Below, in pieces: positions 1 through 5,239 of a stretch of 5,449 nt of DNA. Numbering within the stretch: the stretch's first letter is position 1; each line of letters opens with the position of its first letter. The notes under the pieces are model-generated. The model did not search any database. It saw nothing but the letters and a program-made list of their open reading frames with translations, and was not told where the DNA came from. This DNA is from Candidatus Nitrosopumilus sp. (GTDB lineage Archaea > Thermoproteota > Nitrososphaeria > Nitrososphaerales > Nitrosopumilaceae), in the NCBI GenBank assembly GCA_030637455.1, contig DAOWGL010000152.1, positions 1 through 5,449 on the forward strand, in the 5' to 3' direction. The translations under genes were made by a program, and so were the position numbers.

Positions 1-102
1 AAAGACAAAGATACTAAAATCTCAAGATTTCAAGGAGTAATTTTCAAAGAAGAATCACCTAATGGAACCATCATTAGAGAATCATCTGATGATTTTTTAT
101 AA
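1..102 (+). CDS. C-terminal end of an unrecognised protein (5' truncated by window)
   Basis: Frame 1 is open from the window edge to a TAA at 100-102, giving the last 33 residues of a protein. The tail is polar and charged and ends in SSDDFL. The other two forward frames hit stops within about 40 bases, which supports this frame. I do not recognise the family from so short a tail. It is co-directional with the MEMO gene, but that gene has its own TATA-like box overlapping this stop codon, so the two need not form an operon. Confidence 0.5.
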   Translation, partial: KDKDTKISRFQGVIFKEESPNGTIIRESSDDFL

Positions 103-104
103 AA
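93..104 (+). promoter_or_regulatory. TATA box of the MEMO gene, overlapping the upstream stop codon
   Basis: TTTTTTATAAAA is a close match to the archaeal TATA consensus. Its core is centred about 24-25 bases before the ATG at 124, the distance expected if transcription starts at or next to the start codon (leaderless mRNA). There is no Shine-Dalgarno motif between the box and the ATG. The box includes the TAA of the preceding gene. Confidence 0.55.
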
Positions 105-123
105 TGATAAATAAATCAATTTG

Positions 124-954
124 ATGATCAGAAAGCCAGTTGTAGCAGGGCAGTTTTATCCTGATAAAGAAGAAGATTTGAGAAATATGATCAATTATTG
201 TATTGAACACAAGTATGGACCCGGCAGTAATCCTACAATATCAAATGAAAAAATATTTGGAATTATTTGTCCTCATGCAGGCTATGTGTATTCAGGTCCA
301 ACTGCATGCCATTCCTACAAGTCTATCTCATCTCAGAATCCAGAACTTGTAATCATAATTGGGCCAAATCATTTTGGTATAGGGCAAGATGCAGCTACGA
401 TGATTGATGCGCAGTGGCAGACCCCTTTGGGAATGGTGAAGGTAGATTCAGAATCAGCAAAACAAGTGGTAGAAATATCAAAATTTATTGAAATTGATGA
501 ATACTCTCATTCACAAGATCATAGTTTAGAAGTACAAATTCCAATGCTACAAGAAATTCTTTCAAATGATTTTCAGATTCTCCCCATTATCTTGCGAGCA
601 CAAGATATGGAGACTGCAATAGATGTTGGAAATGCAATATCTGAAATTGCAAAAAAGAAAAATGCAATAATTATTGCCTCATCTGATTTTACTCATTATG
701 AAGAAAATTCTTTTGCGCATCAACAAGACAAGGCATTGTTAGAGCCAATCTTGGAGATGAACATAGAAAGATTCTATCAAGTGTTAAATGAAAGAAGAGT
801 TACTGCATGTGGTTATGGCGCCATGGCATCCGCAATGATTGCATGTAAAAATCTCGGTGCAACAAAAGGAGAATTACTCAGCTATTCAACAAGTGGAGAT
901 GTATCTGGAGATACCGAGTCAGTTGTAGGATATAGTGCAATAAAATTTGTTTAG
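124..954 (+). CDS. MEMO1 / AmmeMemoRadiSam system protein B family protein
   Basis: This 276-residue protein belongs to the MEMO family (PF01875), related in fold to class III non-haem-iron dioxygenases. Signatures run through the whole length: an N-terminal VAGQFYP, PHAGYVYSGP (His51), IGPNHFG (His83), HSLEVQIPMLQ, ASSDFTHY (His191), a cysteine in ACGYGAM (Cys229), and a C-terminal GDVSGD...VGYSAI. The conserved His/His/Cys set corresponds to the metal-binding pocket of human MEMO1 (H49, H81, C244), so the pocket looks intact. The length is normal for archaeal members. An in-frame TTG at 121 precedes the ATG. I chose the ATG because of codon preference and because it sits at leaderless distance from the TATA box. 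Function in archaea is unsettled: homologues often lie near AMMECR1/radical-SAM or isoprenoid genes, but none is visible here. The family call is firm; the biochemical role is not. Confidence 0.95.
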   Translation: MIRKPVVAGQFYPDKEEDLRNMINYCIEHKYGPGSNPTISNEKIFGIICPHAGYVYSGPTACHSYKSISSQNPELVIIIGPNHFGIGQDAATMIDAQWQTPLGMVKVDSESAKQVVEISKFIEIDEYSHSQDHSLEVQIPMLQEILSNDFQILPIILRAQDMETAIDVGNAISEIAKKKNAIIIASSDFTHYEENSFAHQQDKALLEPILEMNIERFYQVLNERRVTACGYGAMASAMIACKNLGATKGELLSYSTSGDVSGDTESVVGYSAIKFV

Positions 955-1080
955 TAAAAATTTGCATTTCACTATTTTGTCATAAAAACAACGTGTTTTT
1001 GAACCTTATCAATGGATTATAGATTCTCAAAAATGAAAATAGTAACAAGCCTAATGTAAAAAACTTCAATTAGTGTTAGT
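955..1080. other. Intergenic spacer with T-rich tract and weak TATA-like sequence
   Basis: This 126-base gap separates the MEMO gene from the small acidic gene. T-rich stretches at about 960-979 (TTTGC, ATTTC, ATTTTG) follow the MEMO stop and could act as an archaeal oligo-T terminator. TTATAG at 1017-1022 and TAATGTAAAA at 1052-1061 are weak TATA-like sequences. The latter is at about leaderless distance from the GTG at 1081. No hairpin or RNA gene was recognised. Confidence 0.3.
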
Positions 1081-1293
1081 GTGGATTCTGAAACACAAAA
1101 AAAGATTGATGAGATAATGTACGAAACAAACGAGAAAGTCAGTGCCATCGTAAATGAAATTAGAGATATTCGATTTTCCAAAATGGATGAAAGTGAAAAA
1201 CTAACCAAATGTGATAATCTAAGAGTAGAATTTGAACAAGTCATGATTGAAGAAGAAGAGAAAGTGGTAAAAGTGATGACTGAATACCCATGA
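1081..1293 (+). CDS. Small acidic, probably alpha-helical protein of unknown function
   Basis: This ORF encodes 70 residues, rich in Glu and Lys, with almost no Pro or Gly before its C-terminal YP. A helical or coiled-coil protein is predicted from composition alone. The region at about residues 55-66 (IEEEEKVVKVM) has an acidic cluster. There is one cysteine (Cys44) and no membrane segment or recognisable catalytic motif. GTG at 1081 is the first start after an in-frame TAA at 1057-1059. An internal ATG at 1117 would give a 58-residue form. The TGA overlaps the ATG of the DUF151 gene (ATGA, 1290-1293), so the two are almost certainly co-transcribed and translationally coupled. A partner or regulator of the DUF151 protein is a reasonable inference, but I recognise no family. 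Confidence 0.75.
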   Translation: MDSETQKKIDEIMYETNEKVSAIVNEIRDIRFSKMDESEKLTKCDNLRVEFEQVMIEEEEKVVKVMTEYP

Positions 1294-1718
1294 AAATCAA
1301 TGAGATAGACCCAGATTATGAAACAGTAAAGATTGATCAGATTGGAATAATTGATTCTCTTACTGGTGCAGTTGTATTCAAAGATGAAACAGTTGAATTT
1401 GCAATGTCTGGGTTTTCATCTGAAGTTGCAAGGTGTATTTCTGATTTTTTAGAGAAAAAACGTGATGATCCTCCTACAATATATCGTCTAGTTGAGCAAA
1501 TCTGTGAGGAAAATGGAATCCTTTTGGTAAAAGTCAAAATCTATGAAAGTGGAGGCATTTTCAGAGCAAATCTGTATTTTACTGGGAAAAAAGACATGGT
1601 GTTTAGAAATTTTAGAGCATCAGATGCAATAGCATTAGCGACATATTACAGCATCCCGATTTTAGTAAGAAAATCAATGCTAAAAAATATAGAAAAAAGT
1701 AAAATTGAAAAAAACTGA
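1290..1718 (+). CDS. Bifunctional nuclease (BFN/DUF151) family protein
   Basis: This 142-residue protein matches the DUF151/BFN domain pattern (PF02577). It has an N-terminal strand pair carrying IGIIDSLTGAVVF, then a helix with EVARCISDFLEKKRDDPPTIY (the usual position where members say the helix is followed by RP-T-H-like residues). An alternating strand segment follows (LLVKVKIYESGGIFRANLYF, 79-98), and last the diagnostic FRASDAIALA (about 108-117) with a PILV strand after it. The consensus at that motif is D-x-RPSDAIALA; here Asp is replaced by Asn107 and Pro by Ala110. The family includes plant BFN1 proteins reported to have RNase and DNase activity, and many uncharacterised prokaryotic proteins. 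Whether this one is a nuclease is untested. The C-terminal tail is Lys-rich. Its start overlaps the upstream small gene by 4 bases. A GTGAT at 1273-1277 is a weak, distant Shine-Dalgarno candidate. Confidence 0.85.
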   Translation: MKINEIDPDYETVKIDQIGIIDSLTGAVVFKDETVEFAMSGFSSEVARCISDFLEKKRDDPPTIYRLVEQICEENGILLVKVKIYESGGIFRANLYFTGKKDMVFRNFRASDAIALATYYSIPILVRKSMLKNIEKSKIEKN

Positions 1719-1762
1719 TTCTCAAAAGTAAAAGATTAATCTCTTAAAGAGAAAAGAAAACT

Positions 1763-1840
1763 ATATCTCAAAAAACAATCATAATAAAAGCAGATGGAAG
1801 TAGAGTTTACTTTAACCCCAATAAAATAATAAGAACTTGC
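1763..1840 (+). other. In-frame 5' extension encoding the start of the ATP-cone, no canonical start codon
   Basis: The frame of the downstream nuclease gene stays open back to a TAA at 1745-1747. Codons 1763-1840 read as TISQ-type residues followed by IIIKADGSRVYFNPNKIIRT, with 1763 itself ATA. The IKADGSRVYFNPNKI stretch is the classic first half of an ATP-cone (K-x-DG-x-x-x-x-F-x-x-x-KI). It is followed, without any break, by residues encoded from the ATG at 1841. No ATG, GTG or TTG lies in this frame between 1748 and 1840. The most natural start by alignment sense is ATA at 1763 (M/I-S-Q-K-T). The explanation could be a rare ATA start, a mutated ATG, or a sequence error. Confidence 0.6.
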
Positions 1841-2581
1841 ATGAGGGCGGGAGCAAGCCGAGATGCAACTAAGAGAATTCTCAAAAAAATTCATGGGAAT
1901 ATTTATCGTGGCGTTGGGACACGCACCATTTACAAACTTGTTTTAGCAGCATTAAGTGAAGAAAAAGAAGGTAGAGCACTAAAACAAAGATACAGACTCA
2001 AAGGGGCAATAATGAGGTTGGGAATTGGAGGCTATGTGTTTGAAAACTATGTAGGTGAAATATTGGAACATTCAGGTTTTAAAATTAATAAAATCAGAGG
2101 TAAAGTCAAAGGAAAATGTGCAGTTCATGAAATTGATCTTATTGCATCTGATAAAAATAACAGAGTACTAGTTGAATGCAAATATCATTCCAAACACGGG
2201 GTATACACAGGTTTAAAAGAATCCCTATACACTCATGCAAGATTTCTAGATACTAAATCATACTTTGATGTAGAGTATCTTGTTTGTAACACCAAAATTT
2301 CTACCCATGCAAAAAAATATGCAAAATGTATAGGTCAACAAATTCTTTCATGGAAGTATCCTCCAAACAACAGTCTAGAAAATATCATCGAGGCCAATCA
2401 TCTTTATCCAATTACAATTTTGAATCTAAATACAAAAGAACTAGAGGTTTTTTTAAATCGAGGGATTATTCTAGCTAAAAGTATTTTAGATTATTCAGAA
2501 TATGAGTTATCTAAAAAAACAGGTATTCATATTAAGAGAATAAGAAATCTTCAAAAATTGATTAGCCAAATAATTTCTTAA
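1841..2581 (+). CDS. Predicted endonuclease: ATP-cone plus PD-(D/E)XK (Mrr/HJC-like) domain
   Basis: From the first ATG this is 246 residues. If translation begins near 1763 it is about 272. The N-terminal part (1-40, plus the upstream extension) is an ATP-cone, a nucleotide-binding module best known from ribonucleotide reductases and NrdR. It is followed by a restriction-endonuclease-like core: Glu68 in the helix GYVFENYVGEIL, then HEIDLIA (Asp99), then VECKYH (Glu112-x-Lys114). This is the E...D...ExK catalytic layout of Mrr-type and Holliday-junction-resolvase-type nucleases, and all key residues are present. The C-terminal 45 residues (about 202-246) are a basic helical segment with YELSKKTGIHIKRI, possibly a helix-turn-helix or other DNA-binding end. 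It follows the DUF151 gene on the same strand after 122 bases to the ATG. A DNA repair or processing role controlled by nucleotide is inferred. No methyltransferase is nearby, so it is not an ordinary restriction system. Confidence 0.85.
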   Translation: MRAGASRDATKRILKKIHGNIYRGVGTRTIYKLVLAALSEEKEGRALKQRYRLKGAIMRLGIGGYVFENYVGEILEHSGFKINKIRGKVKGKCAVHEIDLIASDKNNRVLVECKYHSKHGVYTGLKESLYTHARFLDTKSYFDVEYLVCNTKISTHAKKYAKCIGQQILSWKYPPNNSLENIIEANHLYPITILNLNTKELEVFLNRGIILAKSILDYSEYELSKKTGIHIKRIRNLQKLISQIIS

Positions 2582-2613
2582 TATGATATTCATTCATGAG
2601 AATCTTCATCAGA

Positions 2614-2622
2614 CTAAATATT
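2614..2622 (+). promoter_or_regulatory. TATA box of the Hsp20 gene
   Basis: CTAAATATT is centred about 26 bases before the ATG at 2644, the standard archaeal TATA distance for a leaderless transcript. No Shine-Dalgarno motif precedes the ATG. Just upstream (2593-2607) is an alternating TTC-N4-GAA-N2-TTC array where an activator or repressor could bind. Confidence 0.55.
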
Positions 2623-2643
2623 CCTTGGAATCATTTTTGAACC

Positions 2644-3108
2644 ATGGCAAAAAAACCTGTAAAAAAATCACCATCAAAGTCAAGTTTTTCTGAATTTGAC
2701 AGGGTTTTTGACAATTTTCGAAGCGATTTAGAAAAATCAATTTCTTCTTTTCCAAGAATAGATTTTTCATCTTTTCCAAAATTATCTCAAACTGGATGTG
2801 ATGTGATTGATGAAGGAAAACAATTTCGAATGAAGATGAATGTTCCAGGATTGAAGAAAAGTGAGATCAATCTCAATGTAACAGATAATTCAATCGAGGT
2901 TACTGGGGAGCATAAAGAAGAGGAGAAAAAGAAAAATTACTTGAGAAAGGAAAGACACAGCCTATCATACTATCAGACCATCCCACTGTCTGAAAAAGTA
3001 GTACCTGGAAAGGTAAAAGCAAAACTGACTGATGGTGTTTTAGACGTAACACTCCCAAAGAGTAAACCAACTCCAGCCCCAAAGAAAAAACCTGTAAAAA
3101 TACAGTGA
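2644..3108 (+). CDS. Small heat-shock protein, Hsp20/alpha-crystallin family
   Basis: This is a 154-residue ATP-independent holdase chaperone, expected to form cytosolic oligomers that bind unfolding proteins. An N-terminal arm (1-50) begins with a Lys/Ser/Pro stretch and continues with a Phe-rich amphipathic segment (FDRVFDNFRSDLEKSISSF). The alpha-crystallin domain spans about 51-140, with VPGLKKSEI (67-75), IEVTGEH (84-90) and the signature GVLDVTLPK (131-139). The Pro-rich tail ends in PVKIQ, a V-x-I form of the I-x-I motif that docks into the neighbouring subunit. Length and layout are typical. The same KKPVK peptide occurs at both ends. The gene has its own promoter and converges on the universal stress protein gene. 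Family assignment is firm; substrates cannot be told from sequence. Confidence 0.95.
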   Translation: MAKKPVKKSPSKSSFSEFDRVFDNFRSDLEKSISSFPRIDFSSFPKLSQTGCDVIDEGKQFRMKMNVPGLKKSEINLNVTDNSIEVTGEHKEEEKKKNYLRKERHSLSYYQTIPLSEKVVPGKVKAKLTDGVLDVTLPKSKPTPAPKKKPVKIQ

Positions 3109-3114
3109 TTTCTT

Positions 3115-3168
3115 TTTTATTTTTTGAACATAAAAATAGTTCATTGTTTTTATGTTCAAAAAATAAAA
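3115..3168. terminator. Probable bidirectional terminator: perfect 22-bp inverted repeat
   Basis: Bases 3115-3136 are an exact reverse complement of 3147-3168, with a 10-base loop (TAGTTCATTG). The repeat lies between the stop codons of two convergent genes (3108 on + and 3184 on minus). Its outer arms are T-rich on each transcript's 5' side and A-rich on the 3' side. T-runs (3113-3118, 3120-3125 on +, and the equivalent on minus) suit archaeal oligo-T termination. Symmetry means it could serve both genes. The stem is very AT-rich, so an alternative role as a mRNA 3'-end stabiliser or DNA-binding palindrome is possible. Confidence 0.7.
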
Positions 3169-3183
3169 TTTTCCAAAAACTAG

Positions 3184-3594
3184 TTACTTTACAATAAGAA
3201 TAGAACAAGGTGAATTATTTGCAAGTTTGTTTGAAATACTTCCAAGAAAGAATCTTGCTGTTGCACCTAGGCCTTTGTTTCCTACAATAATCAAATTACA
3301 TTGTTCTTTTTTTGCTAATTTTATAATTTCATTTGCAATGTTTCCTTCTTTTAGGACTATTTTTGAGTCCATTCCTTGCTGGGTAGCCGTTTTCTTTCCT
3401 TTTACCAAAGCATTGTTTCCAACCTTTCTTAACATTTCAAGATATGCTTTTCTATCTAATGGATTAACGGAAATTACTTTTTCTACAACGTACAAAAGTA
3501 TTAACCGAGATTGATAATTTTTTGCCATATCACATGCATGCAAAAGTGCTTTTTCCGAATACTTTGAACCATCGAGAGGCACTAAAATATTCAT
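3184..3594 (-). CDS. Universal stress protein, UspA family, ATP-binding type
   Basis: This is a single-domain USP of 136 residues from the ATG at 3594. An in-frame ATG at 3612 adds six residues (MRKSLY). I favour the inner start because it lies directly ahead of NILVPLDGS, where family members normally begin, and has AAAATATTT (minus strand, 3622-3614) about 24 bases upstream. The outer start also has a TATA-like TTAAATAG at a similar distance, so both are possible. The fold signature is complete: ILVPLDGS with Asp8 at the first strand end, and GNKG...GS fitting G-x2-G-x9-G-S (Gly105, Gly108, Gly118, Ser119). The final strand is CSILIVK. That motif marks the nucleotide-binding USP subclass. 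The role is a cytosolic stress or energy-status response, with no defined partner. It is convergent with Hsp20 and co-directional with the histidine kinase further upstream, separated by 262-280 bases. Confidence 0.93.
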   Translation of the reverse strand: MNILVPLDGSKYSEKALLHACDMAKNYQSRLILLYVVEKVISVNPLDRKAYLEMLRKVGNNALVKGKKTATQQGMDSKIVLKEGNIANEIIKLAKKEQCNLIIVGNKGLGATARFFLGSISNKLANNSPCSILIVK

Positions 3595-3613
3595 GTATAG
3601 TGATTTTCTCATG

Positions 3614-3622
3614 AAATATTTT
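3614..3622 (-). promoter_or_regulatory. TATA-like box upstream of the universal stress protein gene
   Basis: Read on the minus strand, AAAATATTT is centred about 24 bases before the ATG at 3594 and fits a leaderless start there. A second TATA-like TTAAATAG (minus strand, 3641-3634) is centred about 25-26 bases before the alternative ATG at 3612. The two possibilities cannot be separated from sequence alone. Confidence 0.4.
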
Positions 3623-3633
3623 ACAAATTATGT

Positions 3634-3741
3634 CTATTTAACTAAACTCTTGGAAATCGAATGTGATTTTGTTTTCATTAATTTTGTAACTTTATGGAAA
3701 GTCAATTCCAAATCCTTCACAATAGATAATATGCCTCTCAC
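3634..3741 (-). CDS. Candidate small basic ORF (35 aa), unproven
   Basis: A GTG at 3741-3739 opens a 35-residue frame ending in TAG at 3636-3634. It starts VRGILSIVKDLEL and has a Lys/Ser-rich end (KTKSHSISKSLVK). The case for it is a strong Shine-Dalgarno candidate, GGGGGGTGA (minus strand, 3755-3747), five bases before the GTG, in a window where other genes have none. It sits on the same strand as, and 39 bases before, the inner start of the universal stress protein. The case against it is its short length, no recognised family, and other open readings of the same DNA. It could be a spurious ORF, or the motif could belong to a structured RNA. Confidence 0.25.
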   Translation of the reverse strand: MRGILSIVKDLELTFHKVTKLMKTKSHSISKSLVK

Positions 3742-3874
3742 GAATTTCACCCCCCGGCACAAGAGAAACCAATCAGCAACTTGCCATTTTGCTAACTAAA
3801 ACAGTACTTGTTTCAACGCCACGAGGATTCAGCTATCAAATTGGAGATGAAAATGGACGCAGATAGGTGTAAAA
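3742..3874. other. GC-richer intergenic block of unknown nature
   Basis: Together with the start of the small ORF, this stretch is visibly richer in G and C than its surroundings (for example CACCCCCCGGCAC at 3748-3760 and CAACGCCACGAGG at 3815-3827). A short inverted repeat, AGCAA/TTGCT, occurs at about 3775-3793. The + strand is open from 3726 to a TAG at 3864-3866 and ends in TVLVSTPRGFSYQIGDENG, which reads like protein but has no start codon of the usual kind. It could be a non-coding RNA, a decayed gene or the leader of the universal stress protein unit. I recognise no tRNA, rRNA or known sRNA in it. Confidence 0.3.
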
Positions 3875-5239
3875 TTATGGATTAGTTTTTGGCAATGTTA
3901 TTGTAAAAATAGTAGGAGGTGTTTTTACTGAAATTATTCCTCCATGCTGTTCAATTATTGTTTTACAGCTTACAAGCCCCAATCCAGTCCCAGTCTGTTT
4001 TGTGGTAAACAAAGGATCAAATATTCTTGAAACGTTGTCAGGCTTTATTCCAGATCCTGAATCTTCAAACTCTATGACAAAATCTTTTTCAGACTCGAAT
4101 GTTCGGATTAGAATTCTTCCATCATCCTTGCCTATTGCCTGAACGGCATTAATTACAAGATTACTAAATACAACTTGGATTTGTTCAGGATCTCCAAATA
4201 TCTCAATATCATTTTTTGTAAGAGTCACTTTGATGTTTTCTGGAATTGGAATTGTTTCTAAAGTTTTTCTTAAAATTTTCAATACAGAGATTTGTTTTAT
4301 TTTTAATTCACGATTTTGTACAAAGCTCAATACCTCACGAATTTGATGAGTCATTCGTTGAACAGAGTCTTTCATGAGTGGCAAATATTTTCTAGTTTTC
4401 TCATCAAGATTTTCTTTTGGTTGTAAATCAATCATATCTAATGAATTTGATAAAACGTTTAGAGGGTTTCTCAGATCGTGTGCAATTCTGGCAGATAGTT
4501 CACCCATAGATGATAGTCGTTCAGAATTTATCAACTGTCTTTTAGAATCCTCAAGTTTTTTGGCCATTTCTGAAAGATCCTCAGCAAGATCATGAATCTC
4601 TTTTGGGCCTGAAATACTTGTGGGCTTAAAATTATTTTCAGAGATTTTTTTAGAAAAATATTGTAGTTGTGAAATGGGACGAGACACATACAAACTAACA
4701 ACATATCCAATAATTCCAGATATTGTAGCTATAATTGCTGCAATGAGGATCATTACAAAAGTGGATTGTGTGATTAGTTCATCCAATTCATATAACGCAT
4801 AATCTATCTGAACAAGACCAATTTTTTCATCAATGACAATAGGAGTTATAATTCGTAGAAAATCGCCTTCAGTTGTGAACATCAATTCATTTGAAACAAT
4901 TGAATTTTGAATGAATTCATCTTTGAGAAATTTATTAAACATGAGATTTTCTTTCGTCCCATCAGCAAAAACTCTACCATCTACAAATAATACATACACG
5001 GATTCAACCTCAGGGTGCAGTTGTAGATTTTTTATAATATCGTTTGTTTCACCAACATCAAGAAAATACACGGGATTACGAAGTTCCTTTGATACAAGTT
5101 CAACTAACGAGGATGCTTCTGACAATGTTAGGTCTACAATTTGGTCTGTTACAATGTAATACAAAGCGATTTCATAAATTACTGTAAATAATACAATTGG
5201 AAATATTACTAAAAAAATTAGAACATGAGATAATTTCAT
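3875..5239 (-). CDS. Membrane-bound sensor histidine kinase (HAMP-HisKA-HATPase)
   Basis: This 454-residue two-component sensor kinase has a first membrane helix at about 5-29, an extracytoplasmic sensor region of about 125 residues (31-157) and a second helix at about 160-184. A HAMP-like linker beginning SRPISQL (about 186-238) follows. The HisKA helix has the phospho-acceptor His254 in HDLRNPLNVL. The HATPase domain has N-box NLVINAVQAI (360-369), G1 box DSGSG (393-397), F-box IFDPLFTT (406-413) and G2 box GTGLGL (417-422). All catalytic elements are intact. The sensor pattern (LxNPVYFLDVGETNDIIKNL, then VESVYVLFVDG) resembles Cache/CHASE8-like periplasmic domains by eye. There is no receiver domain and no response regulator gene in the window. 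Its ATG overlaps by 4 bases the stop of a PhnD-like binding-protein gene, so the pair is translationally coupled and the kinase probably reads out that protein's ligand. Confidence 0.95.
   Translation of the reverse strand: MKLSHVLIFLVIFPIVLFTVIYEIALYYIVTDQIVDLTLSEASSLVELVSKELRNPVYFLDVGETNDIIKNLQLHPEVESVYVLFVDGRVFADGTKENLMFNKFLKDEFIQNSIVSNELMFTTEGDFLRIITPIVIDEKIGLVQIDYALYELDELITQSTFVMILIAAIIATISGIIGYVVSLYVSRPISQLQYFSKKISENNFKPTSISGPKEIHDLAEDLSEMAKKLEDSKRQLINSERLSSMGELSARIAHDLRNPLNVLSNSLDMIDLQPKENLDEKTRKYLPLMKDSVQRMTHQIREVLSFVQNRELKIKQISVLKILRKTLETIPIPENIKVTLTKNDIEIFGDPEQIQVVFSNLVINAVQAIGKDDGRILIRTFESEKDFVIEFEDSGSGIKPDNVSRIFDPLFTTKQTGTGLGLVSCKTIIEQHGGIISVKTPPTIFTITLPKTNP

Noticed and set aside
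121..123. TTG as start of the MEMO gene
   Set aside because: It adds a single residue, is a weaker start codon, and places the start too close to the TATA box. The adjacent ATG at 124 fits better.
2593..2607. Eukaryotic-type heat-shock factor element
   Set aside because: Archaea lack HSF, and the spacing (N4 then N2) is not the strict nTTCnnGAAn repeat. It is kept only as a possible archaeal operator.
2900..3208. Minus-strand 102-residue ORF opposite Hsp20
   Set aside because: It lies antisense to a firm Hsp20 gene, crosses the inverted repeat and resembles no family, so it is a shadow of the coding frame.
3593..3799. Plus-strand 68-residue ORF overlapping the start of the universal stress protein
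   Set aside because: It spans the promoter region and 5' end of the USP gene, has no promoter or family resemblance, and its composition is not protein-like.
3613..3874. tRNA, CRISPR or insertion sequence in the gap between kinase and universal stress protein
   Set aside because: I found no cloverleaf with T-arm consensus, no spaced direct repeats, and no terminal inverted repeats or transposase remnants.
4374..5159. Three plus-strand ORFs inside the histidine kinase gene
   Set aside because: All are antisense to an intact, well-conserved kinase and show no motif or start signals of their own.
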